Origin: Billgrantia saliphila
GTDB lineage: Bacteria; Pseudomonadota; Gammaproteobacteria; Pseudomonadales; Halomonadaceae
Reading direction: 5' to 3'
Length of the DNA stretch: 64,000 nt
Assembly (NCBI RefSeq): GCF_002930105.1
Contig: NZ_PJRN01000005.1
Span: 62,001 to 126,000, forward strand
A program made the translations under genes and the position numbers. Each line of letters opens with the position of its first letter. The stretch's first letter is position 1. Of the stretch, positions 1 through 7,747 are shown one piece after another. The notes under the pieces are model-generated. The model did not search any database. It was given only the letters and a program-made list of their open reading frames with translations, and had not been told where the DNA came from.

Positions 1-467
1 ATCGAGCGGAACATGATCGCCAGGATCCCGGCCAGCACGCCGGGGCCGAAGATCGCCACGAACAGCAGCGCCCAGATGATGGTGTTCACCGAGCGGCTGG
101 CCACCAGGATGAAGCGCCCCAGCCACAGGCAGACGCGATTGGGTGTGGTGTTCTGCGCCGCGATATACGCCACCGGCAGAGCGATGAACACGTTGAGCAT
201 GGTCGCTAGGGTGGCGATGTGCACTGTCTCGACCATGGCCAGGACGATCTCGCTCAGGCGCGCGGGGTCCGGTGGCCACATGCGCGCGCCGAGGTTCGAA
301 ATCTGATTGGGGGCATCCCATACCCAGGGCCAGAAGATGTCGATGTCCTTGACCGCCCAGACGATCAGCGTCAGCGTCAGCAGCATCGAGAAGAAGCGGA
401 CAAGGCGCTGGCGGCGGTCGTAACGCTGCCAGATTCGCGACGTCGGAGAAGCGGCGTGGTCTACCAT
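1..467 (-). CDS. phnE: Phosphonate/phosphite ABC transporter permease, second PhnE copy (3' end outside the window)
   Basis: This is an inner-membrane permease of a phosphonate-type importer. The visible 155 codons start with MVDHAASPTSR at 467 and show a membrane segment near residues 25-40, a periplasmic stretch rich in Trp and Pro (WPWVWDAP), and then the family region with NVFIALPVAYIAAQN and SRSVNTIIWALLF. The last two align with IPFAVMAAKN and SRSFHPVIVAILF in the preceding permease, so the two are paralogues that probably pair as a heterodimer. The ATG lies 7 nt inside the end of the upstream phnE, which indicates translational coupling. The C-terminal half, including the EAA loop, is outside the window, so intactness cannot be judged. 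Confidence 0.85.
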   Translation of the reverse strand, partial: MVDHAASPTSRIWQRYDRRQRLVRFFSMLLTLTLIVWAVKDIDIFWPWVWDAPNQISNLGARMWPPDPARLSEIVLAMVETVHIATLATMLNVFIALPVAYIAAQNTTPNRVCLWLGRFILVASRSVNTIIWALLFVAIFGPGVLAGILAIMFRS

Positions 468-1279
468 ATGCGTTTCCTTATCCAGCCGCTGATGCCTTCG
501 CTGACCAGGATCATGGCGATGATCACCAGCAGGATGGCGAAAGCGAAGTCATAGTCGTAACGACCGAAGGCGTTCATCAGCGTGGCGCCGATGCCCCCAG
601 CGCCGACGATGCCCACCACCGCGGAGGCGCGCAGGTTGCTGTCAAGCTGGTACATCGACAGCCCCACCTGGCGCGGCAGGATCTGCGGGAACACGGCATA
701 GGTGAGGATGGCGAAGTAGCCCGCGCCGGTGGCCTTCATCGCCTCGACCTGACCCCAGTCGATCTCCTCGATCTCCTCGGCGAGCAGCTTGCCGACGAAC
801 CCGATCGAATAGACGGTCAGCGTCAGGACCCCCGCCAGCGGACCGAAGCCCACCGCGGCAACGAAGAGGATGGCGACGATCACCGGATGGAAGCTGCGCG
901 AGACAATGATCACCGCCCGGCCGAACAGATAGACCGGCTTGGGTACGATATTCTTGGCCGCCATCACGGCGAACGGAATCGACAGCAACACGCCCAGCAG
1001 CGTGGCCAGGACGGCGATCTGCAGGCTCTCCTTGAAGCCGGTGAGCAGCAGTCCGCTACGCGAGAAATCCGGCGGAAAGCCGCCACCGAAGATGCGCGAG
1101 GCGCGCGGCAGCCCTTCGGCGATGCGCTCCCAGTTGAACGGCAGGCTGCCCAGCGCCCATACCAGATAAATCAACACGCCGAGCCACAGCCCGTAGCGCA
1201 GCCAGGGGTTGGCGATGAACGGCGGCTTGCGCCAGGCGCGCGTTGCCGATGCATCCCCGGCGGCGTCAGATCTGGCCAT
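461..1279 (-). CDS. phnE: Phosphonate/phosphite ABC transporter permease PhnE
   Basis: A 272-residue integral membrane permease that forms the channel for phosphonates or related P compounds, driven by PhnC. It has a cytoplasmic N-terminus, several hydrophobic helices and the BPD_transp_1 EAA-type loop around EAMKATGAGYFAILTYAVFPQ, followed by QLDSNLRASAVVGIVGAGGIG, which is characteristic of PhnE. The open frame extends upstream to 1396, but the ATG at 1279 is preferred: GGAG lies just before it and the N-terminus then matches the family. It overlaps the 3' end of phnC by 14 nt, so it belongs to the phnDCEE operon. The exact substrate (phosphonate, phosphite, phosphate) cannot be read from the permease. 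Confidence 0.92.
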   Translation of the reverse strand: MARSDAAGDASATRAWRKPPFIANPWLRYGLWLGVLIYLVWALGSLPFNWERIAEGLPRASRIFGGGFPPDFSRSGLLLTGFKESLQIAVLATLLGVLLSIPFAVMAAKNIVPKPVYLFGRAVIIVSRSFHPVIVAILFVAAVGFGPLAGVLTLTVYSIGFVGKLLAEEIEEIDWGQVEAMKATGAGYFAILTYAVFPQILPRQVGLSMYQLDSNLRASAVVGIVGAGGIGATLMNAFGRYDYDFAFAILLVIIAMILVSEGISGWIRKRIW

Positions 1280-2075
1280 GCGACACTCCTTCGCCGGGCG
1301 TTCGCGATGGCGCCGCGGTGATCTCTTCCTCGGGCGCCTCGATACCGCCGTAGATGGCGTCCAGCGCCTCCTTGTCGAAGTCGCCGGGGGCGCCATCGAA
1401 GATCATCTTGCCATGGCGCAGACCGACGATGCGCTCGGTGTAGGCCTTGGCCTGGGCGACGTTGTGGATGTTTATCAGCACGGGAAGCGCAAGCTCCTGC
1501 GCCAGGCTCTGCAGCAGCTTCATGATCTGCTCGGAGGTGCGCGGGTCGAGCGAGGCCGTGGGCTCGTCGGCGAGCAGGATCTCCGGCTCCTGCATCATTG
1601 CCCGTACCACCCCGACCCGTTGCCGCTCGCCGCCGGAAAGCGCATCGGCGCGCTTGTTGGCGTAATGCGCGATGCCCACCCGCTCCATGAGTGCGAAGGC
1701 GCGCTCGATGTCCTGCTGCGGGTAGCGGCGAGTCACCGCCTGGTAGAGGCTCACGTAGCCGAGGCGACCGGCCAGCACGTTCTCCATGACCGTCAGCCGG
1801 TCGATCAGGTTGAAGCCCTGAAAGACCATGCCGATCTTGCGCCGCGCCCGCCGCAGCGCTCCGCCGCGCAGGTTGACCAGCTCGGTGCCGTTGAGCCGGA
1901 TCGAGCCCGAAGTGGGCTCCACCAGGCGGTTGATACAGCGCAGCATGGTGCTCTTGCCAGCCCCGGAGGCGCCGACGATGGAGACGACACTGCTGCCCTC
2001 CACCACCAGATCGAGCTCCTTGAGTACCGGCTCGTCATTGCCGTAGCGCTTGACCAGCTTCGATATCTCCAGCAT
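1266..2075 (-). CDS. phnC: Phosphonate/phosphite ABC transporter ATP-binding protein PhnC
   Basis: A 269-residue cytoplasmic ATPase that powers the PhnD/PhnE importer. Walker A is GASGAGKS at residues 35-42, the signature is LSGGERQRVGVVRA near 145, and Walker B is EILLADEPTASLDP near 165. The PhnC hallmark FQGFNLIDRLTVMENVLAGRLG is present in segments. The last 20 residues are a polar tail. It lies 57 nt after phnD, from which it is separated by a small hairpin, and it overlaps phnE by 14 nt, so the four genes are probably co-transcribed and phosphate-regulated. Confidence 0.95.
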   Translation of the reverse strand: MLEISKLVKRYGNDEPVLKELDLVVEGSSVVSIVGASGAGKSTMLRCINRLVEPTSGSIRLNGTELVNLRGGALRRARRKIGMVFQGFNLIDRLTVMENVLAGRLGYVSLYQAVTRRYPQQDIERAFALMERVGIAHYANKRADALSGGERQRVGVVRAMMQEPEILLADEPTASLDPRTSEQIMKLLQSLAQELALPVLINIHNVAQAKAYTERIVGLRHGKMIFDGAPGDFDKEALDAIYGGIEAPEEEITAAPSRTPGEGVSHGQI

Positions 2076-2103
2076 TCCATCCCCTCACTCAGCACACTGA
2101 GCA

Positions 2104-2126
2104 TGCCCCCGAGATGCCCGGGGGCA
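2104..2126 (-). other. Intercistronic hairpin between phnD and phnC
   Basis: The arms TGCCCCCG (2104-2111) and CGGGGGCA (2119-2126) pair perfectly over 8 bp around a 7-nt loop. There is no T-run after it on the transcribed strand. A hairpin directly after a binding-protein gene usually protects the upstream mRNA or partly terminates transcription, which would make more binding protein than permease. That function is inferred. Confidence 0.55.
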
Positions 2127-2132
2127 CGAGAC

Positions 2133-3140
2133 TCACTCCTGTTCCAGGTTTTCGGGGGTGTACTCGACCCCGTTGGCCTCCTGGATAGTGCGGATGACCT
2201 TCCAGTGCTCCTGGTAGTTGATGGGGATGAACTTCTCGACGCCGTCGAACTCCTCACCCAGCTCGGTGCCTTCGAACTCGAAGCTGAAGAAGGCCTCCTC
2301 GATCTTGTCGACCAGATCGGGATGCAGGTTGTGCGCGTAAGTGTAGGAAGTGGTCGGGAAACGGTCCGACTCGAATATCATGCGCACCTCGTCCGGATCG
2401 TAGAGGCCACGATCGGCCATGCGTTCGACCACCTCCGAGGCGACCGGCGCGGCGTCGTAGTCACGCGCGACCACGCCCAGCATCGACTGGTCATGGCTGC
2501 CGGAGTAGATCACTTCGTAGTCCTCGTCGGGTACGACACCCAGTTCGGGGAACAGCGCACGGGGCGCTTGATTGCCCGAGTTGGAGGTCGGCGAGGTGTG
2601 CGCAACACGTTTACCCTTGAGATCCTCCATCTCCTCGATGTCCGAATCGACATGGGTGTAGACCTGCAGGGTGTAGCCGAACTGGCCGTCGTCGGAGCCC
2701 ATCAGCGCGAAGGGCACGGCGCCGGCGAGGTTGACCGCGAACGGCGTGGGGCCGGTGGAGAAGCCGGCGATATGCAGCCGCCCGCTGCGCATCGCCTCGA
2801 CCTGGGCCGAGTTGGACTGCACGGCGAAGAAGCGCACGTCGCGTCCGGTCACTTCCTGCAGGTGATCGATGAACGGCTGCCAGATGTCGCCATAGATGGC
2901 GGGGTCTTCCACGGGGGTGTAGGCGAAGATCAGCGTATCCGGGTCGACCCACTCCGATTCATCTTCGGGGCGGTCGGCGACCAGATCGCCATCCTCGTCG
3001 CAATAAAGGCTGTCCAGGTCACCGCGCTCGCAGTCGTCCTGGGCCTGCAGCGGGGCCGAGGCGAGCAGTGCCAGCGGTAGCAGGGAGGCGAAGGCCAACT
3101 GGGGAAGAGGATGTGGGAACAGCTTCTTGTCGATTGTCAT
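2133..3140 (-). CDS. phnD: Phosphate/phosphite/phosphonate ABC transporter periplasmic binding protein PhnD
   Basis: A 335-residue secreted binding protein. The signal peptide (MTIDKKLFPHPLPQ followed by a hydrophobic core) ends near LQAQ, residues 31-34. The mature part starts with a short Asp/Glu-rich segment and then the PhnD fold: LIFAYTPVEDPAIYGDIW, FAVQSNSAQVEAMRSGRLHIAGFSTGP split over two strands, GKRVAHTSPTSNSGNQAPRA and SGSHDQSMLGVVARDYDAAPVA. The open frame continues upstream to 3233, but only the ATG at 3140 gives a proper signal peptide. It is the first gene of the operon, about 130 nt downstream of a Pho-box-like promoter. Family members bind phosphonates, phosphite or phosphate, and the ligand is not decidable here. 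Confidence 0.92.
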   Translation of the reverse strand: MTIDKKLFPHPLPQLAFASLLPLALLASAPLQAQDDCERGDLDSLYCDEDGDLVADRPEDESEWVDPDTLIFAYTPVEDPAIYGDIWQPFIDHLQEVTGRDVRFFAVQSNSAQVEAMRSGRLHIAGFSTGPTPFAVNLAGAVPFALMGSDDGQFGYTLQVYTHVDSDIEEMEDLKGKRVAHTSPTSNSGNQAPRALFPELGVVPDEDYEVIYSGSHDQSMLGVVARDYDAAPVASEVVERMADRGLYDPDEVRMIFESDRFPTTSYTYAHNLHPDLVDKIEEAFFSFEFEGTELGEEFDGVEKFIPINYQEHWKVIRTIQEANGVEYTPENLEQE

Positions 3141-3270
3141 GGCGTGACTCTCTATGCGCTCGGTTGTTATATGTGTATCCAGAATAGGCGAAAAGCCGCC
3201 TATGCTGGGCATTACTTGCTCGAAAGCGAACATTCAAGCGCTGCAATGGTCGCAAACGAAACTGACCTTC

Positions 3271-3300
3271 AATCTAGGTAGCATGACAACACGATGTCAA
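3271..3300 (-). promoter_or_regulatory. Pho-box-like promoter of phnDCEE
   Basis: Read on the minus strand, TTGACAT (3300-3294) and TTGTCAT (3289-3283) form two 7-mers separated by CGTG, matching the known PhoB box layout (CTGTCAT, 4 nt, CTGTCAT). The same stretch gives a sigma-70 arrangement: TTGACA (3300-3295), 18 nt, TAGATT (3276-3271). It points towards phnD. PhoB control is inferred from this match. The box also covers the predicted start codon of the divergent phosphatase gene at 3294. Confidence 0.6.
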
Positions 3301-3884
3301 TCCCGTTACAGTCCGCCCCGTCCCGGCGGTGCAATCGCTATCTGCTGATGCGCCATGGCCACAGCCAGGCCAATGCCCAGCAGCGCATCATCAGTACGCC
3401 GAGCCAGGGACTCCTGGCATTCGGCCTCTCCCGCCAGGGTGCGCAGGAGCTCGACGCACGGCTTGCCGACTGGCGCTGGCCCATTCCCACTCGCATCCTG
3501 CATTCGGATTTTCTGCGCACGACCGAGACCGCCGAACGAGTGGCCGCTCACTTCGGCCTCGAAGCACAACCGGAACCGCGCCTGCGCGAGCGGGAGTTCG
3601 GCGAATTCGAAGGAGCCTCGGATCGCCATTACCGTGACGTCTGGGCGCTGGATGCCCACGATCCGGAACATCGCGAATACGGCGTCGAAAGCGTGGCCAG
3701 CGTTGCCGCCCGCATGCAAGGGGTGATCGCCTCGCTGGAGAGCGCCCTGCGCGACGAGACCATCCTCTTGGTCAGTCACGGCGATCCGCTGCAGATCCTG
3801 CTCACCGCGCTCGAGGGCCGATTGCTGAGCGAGCATCGCGATCGCGAGTCGTTAGTGCCTTCCGGCGTTACTGTGCTGGAGTGA
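3294..3884 (+). CDS. Histidine phosphatase family protein (phosphoglycerate-mutase-like)
   Basis: A 196-residue cytoplasmic protein of the histidine phosphatase superfamily, likely a phosphomonoesterase; its substrate is unknown. The catalytic motif is RHGHSQAN with the phosphorylated His at residue 21. RILHSDFLRTTETAERVA is the second conserved block, REREFGEFEG carries the acid residue, and LLVSHGDPLQ supplies the second catalytic His. There is no signal peptide. The ATG at 3294 has no clear Shine-Dalgarno sequence and sits inside the Pho-box-like element, so translation may be leaderless or the start may be misplaced; the next ATG (3348) would remove the first strand. Its position opposite phnD suggests a link to phosphate supply, but that is inference. 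Confidence 0.85.
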   Translation: MSIPLQSAPSRRCNRYLLMRHGHSQANAQQRIISTPSQGLLAFGLSRQGAQELDARLADWRWPIPTRILHSDFLRTTETAERVAAHFGLEAQPEPRLREREFGEFEGASDRHYRDVWALDAHDPEHREYGVESVASVAARMQGVIASLESALRDETILLVSHGDPLQILLTALEGRLLSEHRDRESLVPSGVTVLE

Positions 3885-4004
3885 GCGTTACCTTCGCTTG
3901 CAAAAGGCAACAGCTGACCGCCGCGAACTTCTGGGGTAGCATCGGATGACCGTCATGGATGTCGGCACGTTCATCGTACCGCGATGCGTTCCCGGGAGGA
4001 TCCG

Positions 4005-4436
4005 ATGCGCCAGTTCCTGTTTCCCCGCCGCCCGTTGTCCCGCGGCACCCTGCTCGTCTCACACTGTCTGCTGCAGCTCGCCCTGCTCGGCATCGCGGCA
4101 TTCTGGCTGCTGCCTCGCAGCCCCTGGTTCGACACCGCCGGCTGGGCAACGGCCTGGCCGACCCTGGCGCTGGGCGTCGGGCTATGGCTGGCCGTCGCCC
4201 TGGGCCTGCGCCTGCTGGTCGAGCTATGCCTGCTGCCGCACCATCTCGAGGCTCGAGTGGGGTTCGCCCCGCGCGACGTGGTTACCCGCTCGTTCGAACG
4301 CCGGCCAGCCGTGCACGGTACCGATGCGGCCTGGACCAGCGAGGCGCGTCCGCTCGAGACCGAACCCAGCGTGCTGGGCAGCGCCCGGACCATGCGCCCC
4401 GCGCAGCCGCTGAAGCCGCAGGGCACCGGTTGTTGA
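4005..4436 (+). CDS. Small two-helix membrane protein, unknown function
   Basis: A 143-residue protein with two clear hydrophobic helices, about residues 15-38 (HCLLQLALLGIAAFWLL) and 55-76 (TLALGVGLWLAVALGLRLL), followed by a charged soluble tail of about 65 residues. The layout and the RLLVELCLL segment are reminiscent of DUF4282-type membrane proteins, but the match is too weak for a firm call. The start at 4005 is chosen because GGGAGGA lies 5 nt before it; an in-frame ATG at 3984 has no ribosome binding site. It stands alone between the phosphatase gene and the convergent aap operon. Confidence 0.6.
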   Translation: MRQFLFPRRPLSRGTLLVSHCLLQLALLGIAAFWLLPRSPWFDTAGWATAWPTLALGVGLWLAVALGLRLLVELCLLPHHLEARVGFAPRDVVTRSFERRPAVHGTDAAWTSEARPLETEPSVLGSARTMRPAQPLKPQGTGC

Positions 4437-4470
4437 CCGACTTCCTGCCCGCCCGCTCGCAGGACCATCA

Positions 4471-4544
4471 CGCCGCTAACGCCAGCGGCGCCATGCCCAC
4501 GGCAAGCCCGCCACGGCCGGTCCTGCGTTAGCGCAGACCCGGCC
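4471..4544. terminator. Hairpins between convergent genes
   Basis: Two stem-loops fill the gap between the membrane-protein gene and the 3' end of aapP. The first has arms CGCCGCT (4471-4477) and AGCGGCG (4484-4490). The second is stronger: GGCCGG plus CTGCG (4515-4527) pair with CGCAG plus CCGGCC (4532-4544) around TTAG, with a 2-nt internal loop. Neither has a long T-tract, so they are plausible but not certain bidirectional terminators. Confidence 0.5.
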
Positions 4545-4555
4545 ACGCGCATCCC

Positions 4556-5323
4556 TCAGTGACCGAGTATCTGGCTCAGGAAGAGCTGGGTACGCTCGGA
4601 TTGTGGGTTGTTGAAGAACGGCTCGGGCGCGTTCTCCTCGATGATCTGGCCCTGGTCCATGAAGATCACGCGGTCGGCCACGGTCTTGGCGAAGCCCATC
4701 TCGTGGGTCACGCAGAGCATGGTCATGCCCTCCTCCGCCAGCTCCACCATGACGTCGAGCACTTCCTTGATCATCTCGGGATCGAGCGCCGACGTGGGCT
4801 CGTCGAACAGCATCACCTCGGGGTGCATGCACAGCGAGCGGGCTATCGCCACGCGCTGCTGCTGACCGCCCGATAACTGACCGGGATACTTGAGCGCCTG
4901 CTCGGCGATCTTGACCCGTTCCAGGTACTGCATGGCAAGCCGCTCCGCCTCGCGGCGCGGCTTCCTCTGCACCCATGTCTGCGCCAGGCAGCAGTTCTCC
5001 AGCACCGTGAGGTGCGGGAAGAGATTGAAGTGCTGGAACACCATGCCCACGCTGCGGCGTATCTGCTCGATGCGCTTGACGTCCTGGGTCAGCGGAACGC
5101 CACCGACCACGATCTCGCCGGCCTGGTGCTCCTCGAGGTGATTGATGCAGCGGATCAGCGTCGACTTGCCCGACCCCGAGGGCCCACAGATGACGATCCG
5201 CTCGCCACGCTGGACCTCCAGGTTGATATCGCGCAGCACGTGGAAGTCGCCGTACCACTTGTTGACGCCGCGCATCTCGACCATCGAGGTCTCGTTGCCG
5301 GCCTGGGTTGCTTGCTCAGTCAT
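4556..5323 (-). CDS. aapP: General L-amino-acid ABC transporter ATP-binding protein AapP
   Basis: A 255-residue cytoplasmic ATPase for polar amino-acid uptake. It has Walker A GPSGSGKS near residue 48, the polar-amino-acid-family block [17 protein letters not shown], signature [15 protein letters not shown], Walker [16 protein letters not shown] and the switch His in CVTHEMGFA. The start at 5323 has GGAC 7 nt upstream. It is the last gene of aapJQMP, 11 nt after aapM. AapJQMP systems typically take many L-amino acids, with glutamate, glutamine and aspartate among them. Confidence 0.95.
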   Translation of the reverse strand: MTEQATQAGNETSMVEMRGVNKWYGDFHVLRDINLEVQRGERIVICGPSGSGKSTLIRCINHLEEHQAGEIVVGGVPLTQDVKRIEQIRRSVGMVFQHFNLFPHLTVLENCCLAQTWVQRKPRREAERLAMQYLERVKIAEQALKYPGQLSGGQQQRVAIARSLCMHPEVMLFDEPTSALDPEMIKEVLDVMVELAEEGMTMLCVTHEMGFAKTVADRVIFMDQGQIIEENAPEPFFNNPQSERTQLFLSQILGH

Positions 5324-5334
5324 TGTTTACGTCC

Positions 5335-6435
5335 TTAACGCTTGTGGCCGGTGTGCAGTTTCCGCTCGAGATACTGGCTGTAGCGCGACATGCTGAAACA
5401 GAAGATCCAGAACATGAACGCGGCGAACACGTAGCCTTCCAGGGAGAAACCCAGCCAGCGGGAGTCCGACAGCGCTGCCTGCACGATCCCCAGCAGGTCG
5501 AACAGCCCGATGATCATAACCAGGGTGGTATCCTTGAACAGCGAAATGAAGGTGTTGACGATCCCGGGGATCATCATCTTCAGCGCCTGAGGCAGCACGA
5601 TCAGCCCCATGCGCAGCCAGTAGCTCATGCCCAGCGCCGCTGCCGCCTCCTCCTGGCCGCGGGGAATCGCTTGCAGCCCGCCGCGGATCACCTCGGCCAT
5701 GTAGGCGCTCTGAAACAGGGTGATGCCGATGAAGGCGCGAATCAGGCGATCGACGCTGACGCCGGTCGGCAGAAACAGCGGCAACATCACCGACGCCATG
5801 AACAGCACGGTGATCAGCGGTACGCCACGCCAGAACTCGATGAAGACCACGCAGAAGCTCTTGACGATGGGCATCTGCGAGCGTCGCCCCAGCGCCAGCA
5901 CGATGCCGATCGGCAGCGCCCCAACCATGCCCACCACGGCCAGCACCAGCGTCAGCATCAGGCCGCCCCAGCGATGGGTCTGAACCAGCGGCAGGCCGAA
6001 CAGACCGCCGTAAAGCAGCACGAAGGCGAGCAGCGGGAACACCACCAGCGTGGCCAACGCCACCCATCGCTTGAACGGCAGTCGCGGAATCGCCAGCCAG
6101 GCTATCAGTACCGCGAACACGCCGAAGGTCAGGTTAACCCGCCAGATCTCATCGCGCGGGTAGAGGCCATAGATGAACTGACCGATTCGCGCATTGACGA
6201 AAACCCAGCAGGCCCCTTCCCGGGAACAATCGTCACGGCTGGTACCGATCCAGTCGGCATCGATAAAGGCCCATTCGATGGTGGGCACCAGCAGCAGATA
6301 GAGCAGGTAGAAGCCCAGCAGGGTGAAGACGCTGTTCACCGGCCCGCTGAACAGGTTGGCGCGCAGCCAGGCAAGCGGACCCACGGTGTTCTTGGGCGCC
6401 GGGCGCGCCTCGATCATCTTGTGTTGAATTGTCAT
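5335..6435 (-). CDS. aapM: General L-amino-acid ABC transporter permease AapM
   Basis: A 366-residue inner-membrane permease. It begins with a long N-terminal section holding extra helices and the Cys-containing loop DDCSREGACWVFVNARIGQF, which is typical of AapM and BztC, and continues into the HisM-type core with LLTLVLAVVGMVGALPIGIVLA, SFCVVFIEFWRGVPLITVLFM and the EAA loop EAAAALGMSYWLRMGLIVLPQ. The start has GGAGAGG before it. It lies 10 nt after aapQ and pairs with it to form the channel. Confidence 0.95.
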   Translation of the reverse strand: MTIQHKMIEARPAPKNTVGPLAWLRANLFSGPVNSVFTLLGFYLLYLLLVPTIEWAFIDADWIGTSRDDCSREGACWVFVNARIGQFIYGLYPRDEIWRVNLTFGVFAVLIAWLAIPRLPFKRWVALATLVVFPLLAFVLLYGGLFGLPLVQTHRWGGLMLTLVLAVVGMVGALPIGIVLALGRRSQMPIVKSFCVVFIEFWRGVPLITVLFMASVMLPLFLPTGVSVDRLIRAFIGITLFQSAYMAEVIRGGLQAIPRGQEEAAAALGMSYWLRMGLIVLPQALKMMIPGIVNTFISLFKDTTLVMIIGLFDLLGIVQAALSDSRWLGFSLEGYVFAAFMFWIFCFSMSRYSQYLERKLHTGHKR

Positions 6436-6445
6436 GGCGCCTCTC

Positions 6446-7636
6446 CTAGCGTTCCACCAGCGCCACGCGGGCGTTGAACCAGTTCATGAACATCGACACC
6501 AACAGACTGATGGTCAGGTAGACCGCCATGGTCATGGCGATGACCTCGATCGCCTGCCCCGTCTGGTTGAGGGTGGTGCCGGCGAACACCGAGACCAGGT
6601 CCGGGTAGCCGATGGCGGTGGCCAGCGAGGAGTTCTTGATCAGGTTGAGGTACTGGCTGGTCAACGGCGGAATGATCACGCGCAGCGCCTGCGGCACCAC
6701 CACCAGGCGCAGCACCAGGTTCTGCGGCAGGCTCAGCGCCTGTGCCGCCTCGGTCTGGCCGTGGGGGATCGCCTGGATGCCCGAGCGTACGATCTCGGCG
6801 ATGAACGACGCCGTGTAGATCGACAGCGCCAGCCACAGCGCCAGGAACTCGGGGATCACGGTGAAGCCGCCGCGAAAGTTGAAACCTCGCAGCTCCGGCA
6901 CTTCCCAGGTCACGGGAACACCGGTGACGACCAGAACCAGCAGCGGCAGGCCGATGATCAGTCCCAGCGAGATCCAGCCCGCCGGCAGGCGCTTGCCGGT
7001 AGCCTCGTGGCGACGCTTGTTCCAGATCACCAGCACGATGCTGGCCACGACGGCAATCGCCAGGGCCAGCGGGATCAGCCCGAAACCGGACAGGAACTGC
7101 GGCTCGGGCAGAAACAGGCCGCGTACGTTGAGGAAGGCCACTTCGCCCAGCGTCAGGCTGTCGCGTGGACTGGGCATGGCGCGCAGCACGGCGAAGTACC
7201 AGAAGAATATCTGCAGCAGCAGCGGGATGTTGCGGAATATCTCGATATAGCCGCTGGCCAGCCGGGCGATCAGCCAGTTGGGCGATAGCCGGGCGATGCC
7301 GACGACGAAGCCGATCAGGGTGGCCGCCAGGATACCCAGCGCGGACACCACCAAGGTGTTGAGCAGGCCCACCACGAAGGTACGGCCATAGGTACTCTGC
7401 GACGAGTAATCGATCAGGCTCTGGACGATGCCGAAGCCGGCGGTATTGGTCAGGAAACCGAAGCCGGTGGTGATGCCGCGGGCCGCGAGGTTGGCCTGGG
7501 TATTGCCGACAATGTAGAGCAGGAAGACCACGACAGCGGCGATCAGCAGCACCTGGAAGATCAGCGCACGCTTGGCGCGATCACGCCAGAAAGGCGGTTT
7601 TGGGCCCACGGACTGGGCCTTGGGTCGAACAGACAT
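6446..7636 (-). CDS. aapQ: General L-amino-acid ABC transporter permease AapQ
   Basis: A 396-residue inner-membrane permease and partner of AapM. The N-terminal helix (ALIFQVLLIAAVVVFLLYIVG) is followed by the family stretch with TAGFGIVQSLIDYS, then LIARLASGYIEIFRNIPLLLQ, which is diagnostic of polar amino-acid permeases. The EAA loop is EAAQALSLPQNLVLRLVVVPQ. A central insertion with two more helices between the conserved halves is usual for AapQ and BztB. The start is supported by GGAGAG 7 nt upstream. It follows aapJ after 111 nt containing a perfect hairpin. Confidence 0.95.
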   Translation of the reverse strand: MSVRPKAQSVGPKPPFWRDRAKRALIFQVLLIAAVVVFLLYIVGNTQANLAARGITTGFGFLTNTAGFGIVQSLIDYSSQSTYGRTFVVGLLNTLVVSALGILAATLIGFVVGIARLSPNWLIARLASGYIEIFRNIPLLLQIFFWYFAVLRAMPSPRDSLTLGEVAFLNVRGLFLPEPQFLSGFGLIPLALAIAVVASIVLVIWNKRRHEATGKRLPAGWISLGLIIGLPLLVLVVTGVPVTWEVPELRGFNFRGGFTVIPEFLALWLALSIYTASFIAEIVRSGIQAIPHGQTEAAQALSLPQNLVLRLVVVPQALRVIIPPLTSQYLNLIKNSSLATAIGYPDLVSVFAGTTLNQTGQAIEVIAMTMAVYLTISLLVSMFMNWFNARVALVER

Positions 7637-7676
7637 GAAGGGACTCTCCGCCTGGATCCGTCAAGCAGTTGTCAAA

Positions 7677-7703
7677 CCCCGACCCGGGGTGTCCGGGTCG
7701 GGG
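7677..7703 (-). other. Perfect 11-bp hairpin between aapJ and aapQ
   Basis: The arms CCCCGACCCGG (7677-7687) and CCGGGTCGGGG (7693-7703) pair without mismatch around a 5-nt loop. On the transcribed strand it is followed by TTTG. It lies just after the binding-protein gene, where such hairpins are known to cause partial termination or 3'-end protection, so that binding protein is made in excess over the membrane parts. Confidence 0.65.
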
Positions 7704-7747
7704 CACAGTTGGATCGAGGCACTTAAGCGGTGTCTCGGGCGGTTCGA

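Noticed and set aside
1209..3080. Long plus-strand open frame (623 codons) opposite phnC/phnD
   Set aside because: It is antisense to well-supported genes, has no family similarity, and is expected from high-GC third positions.
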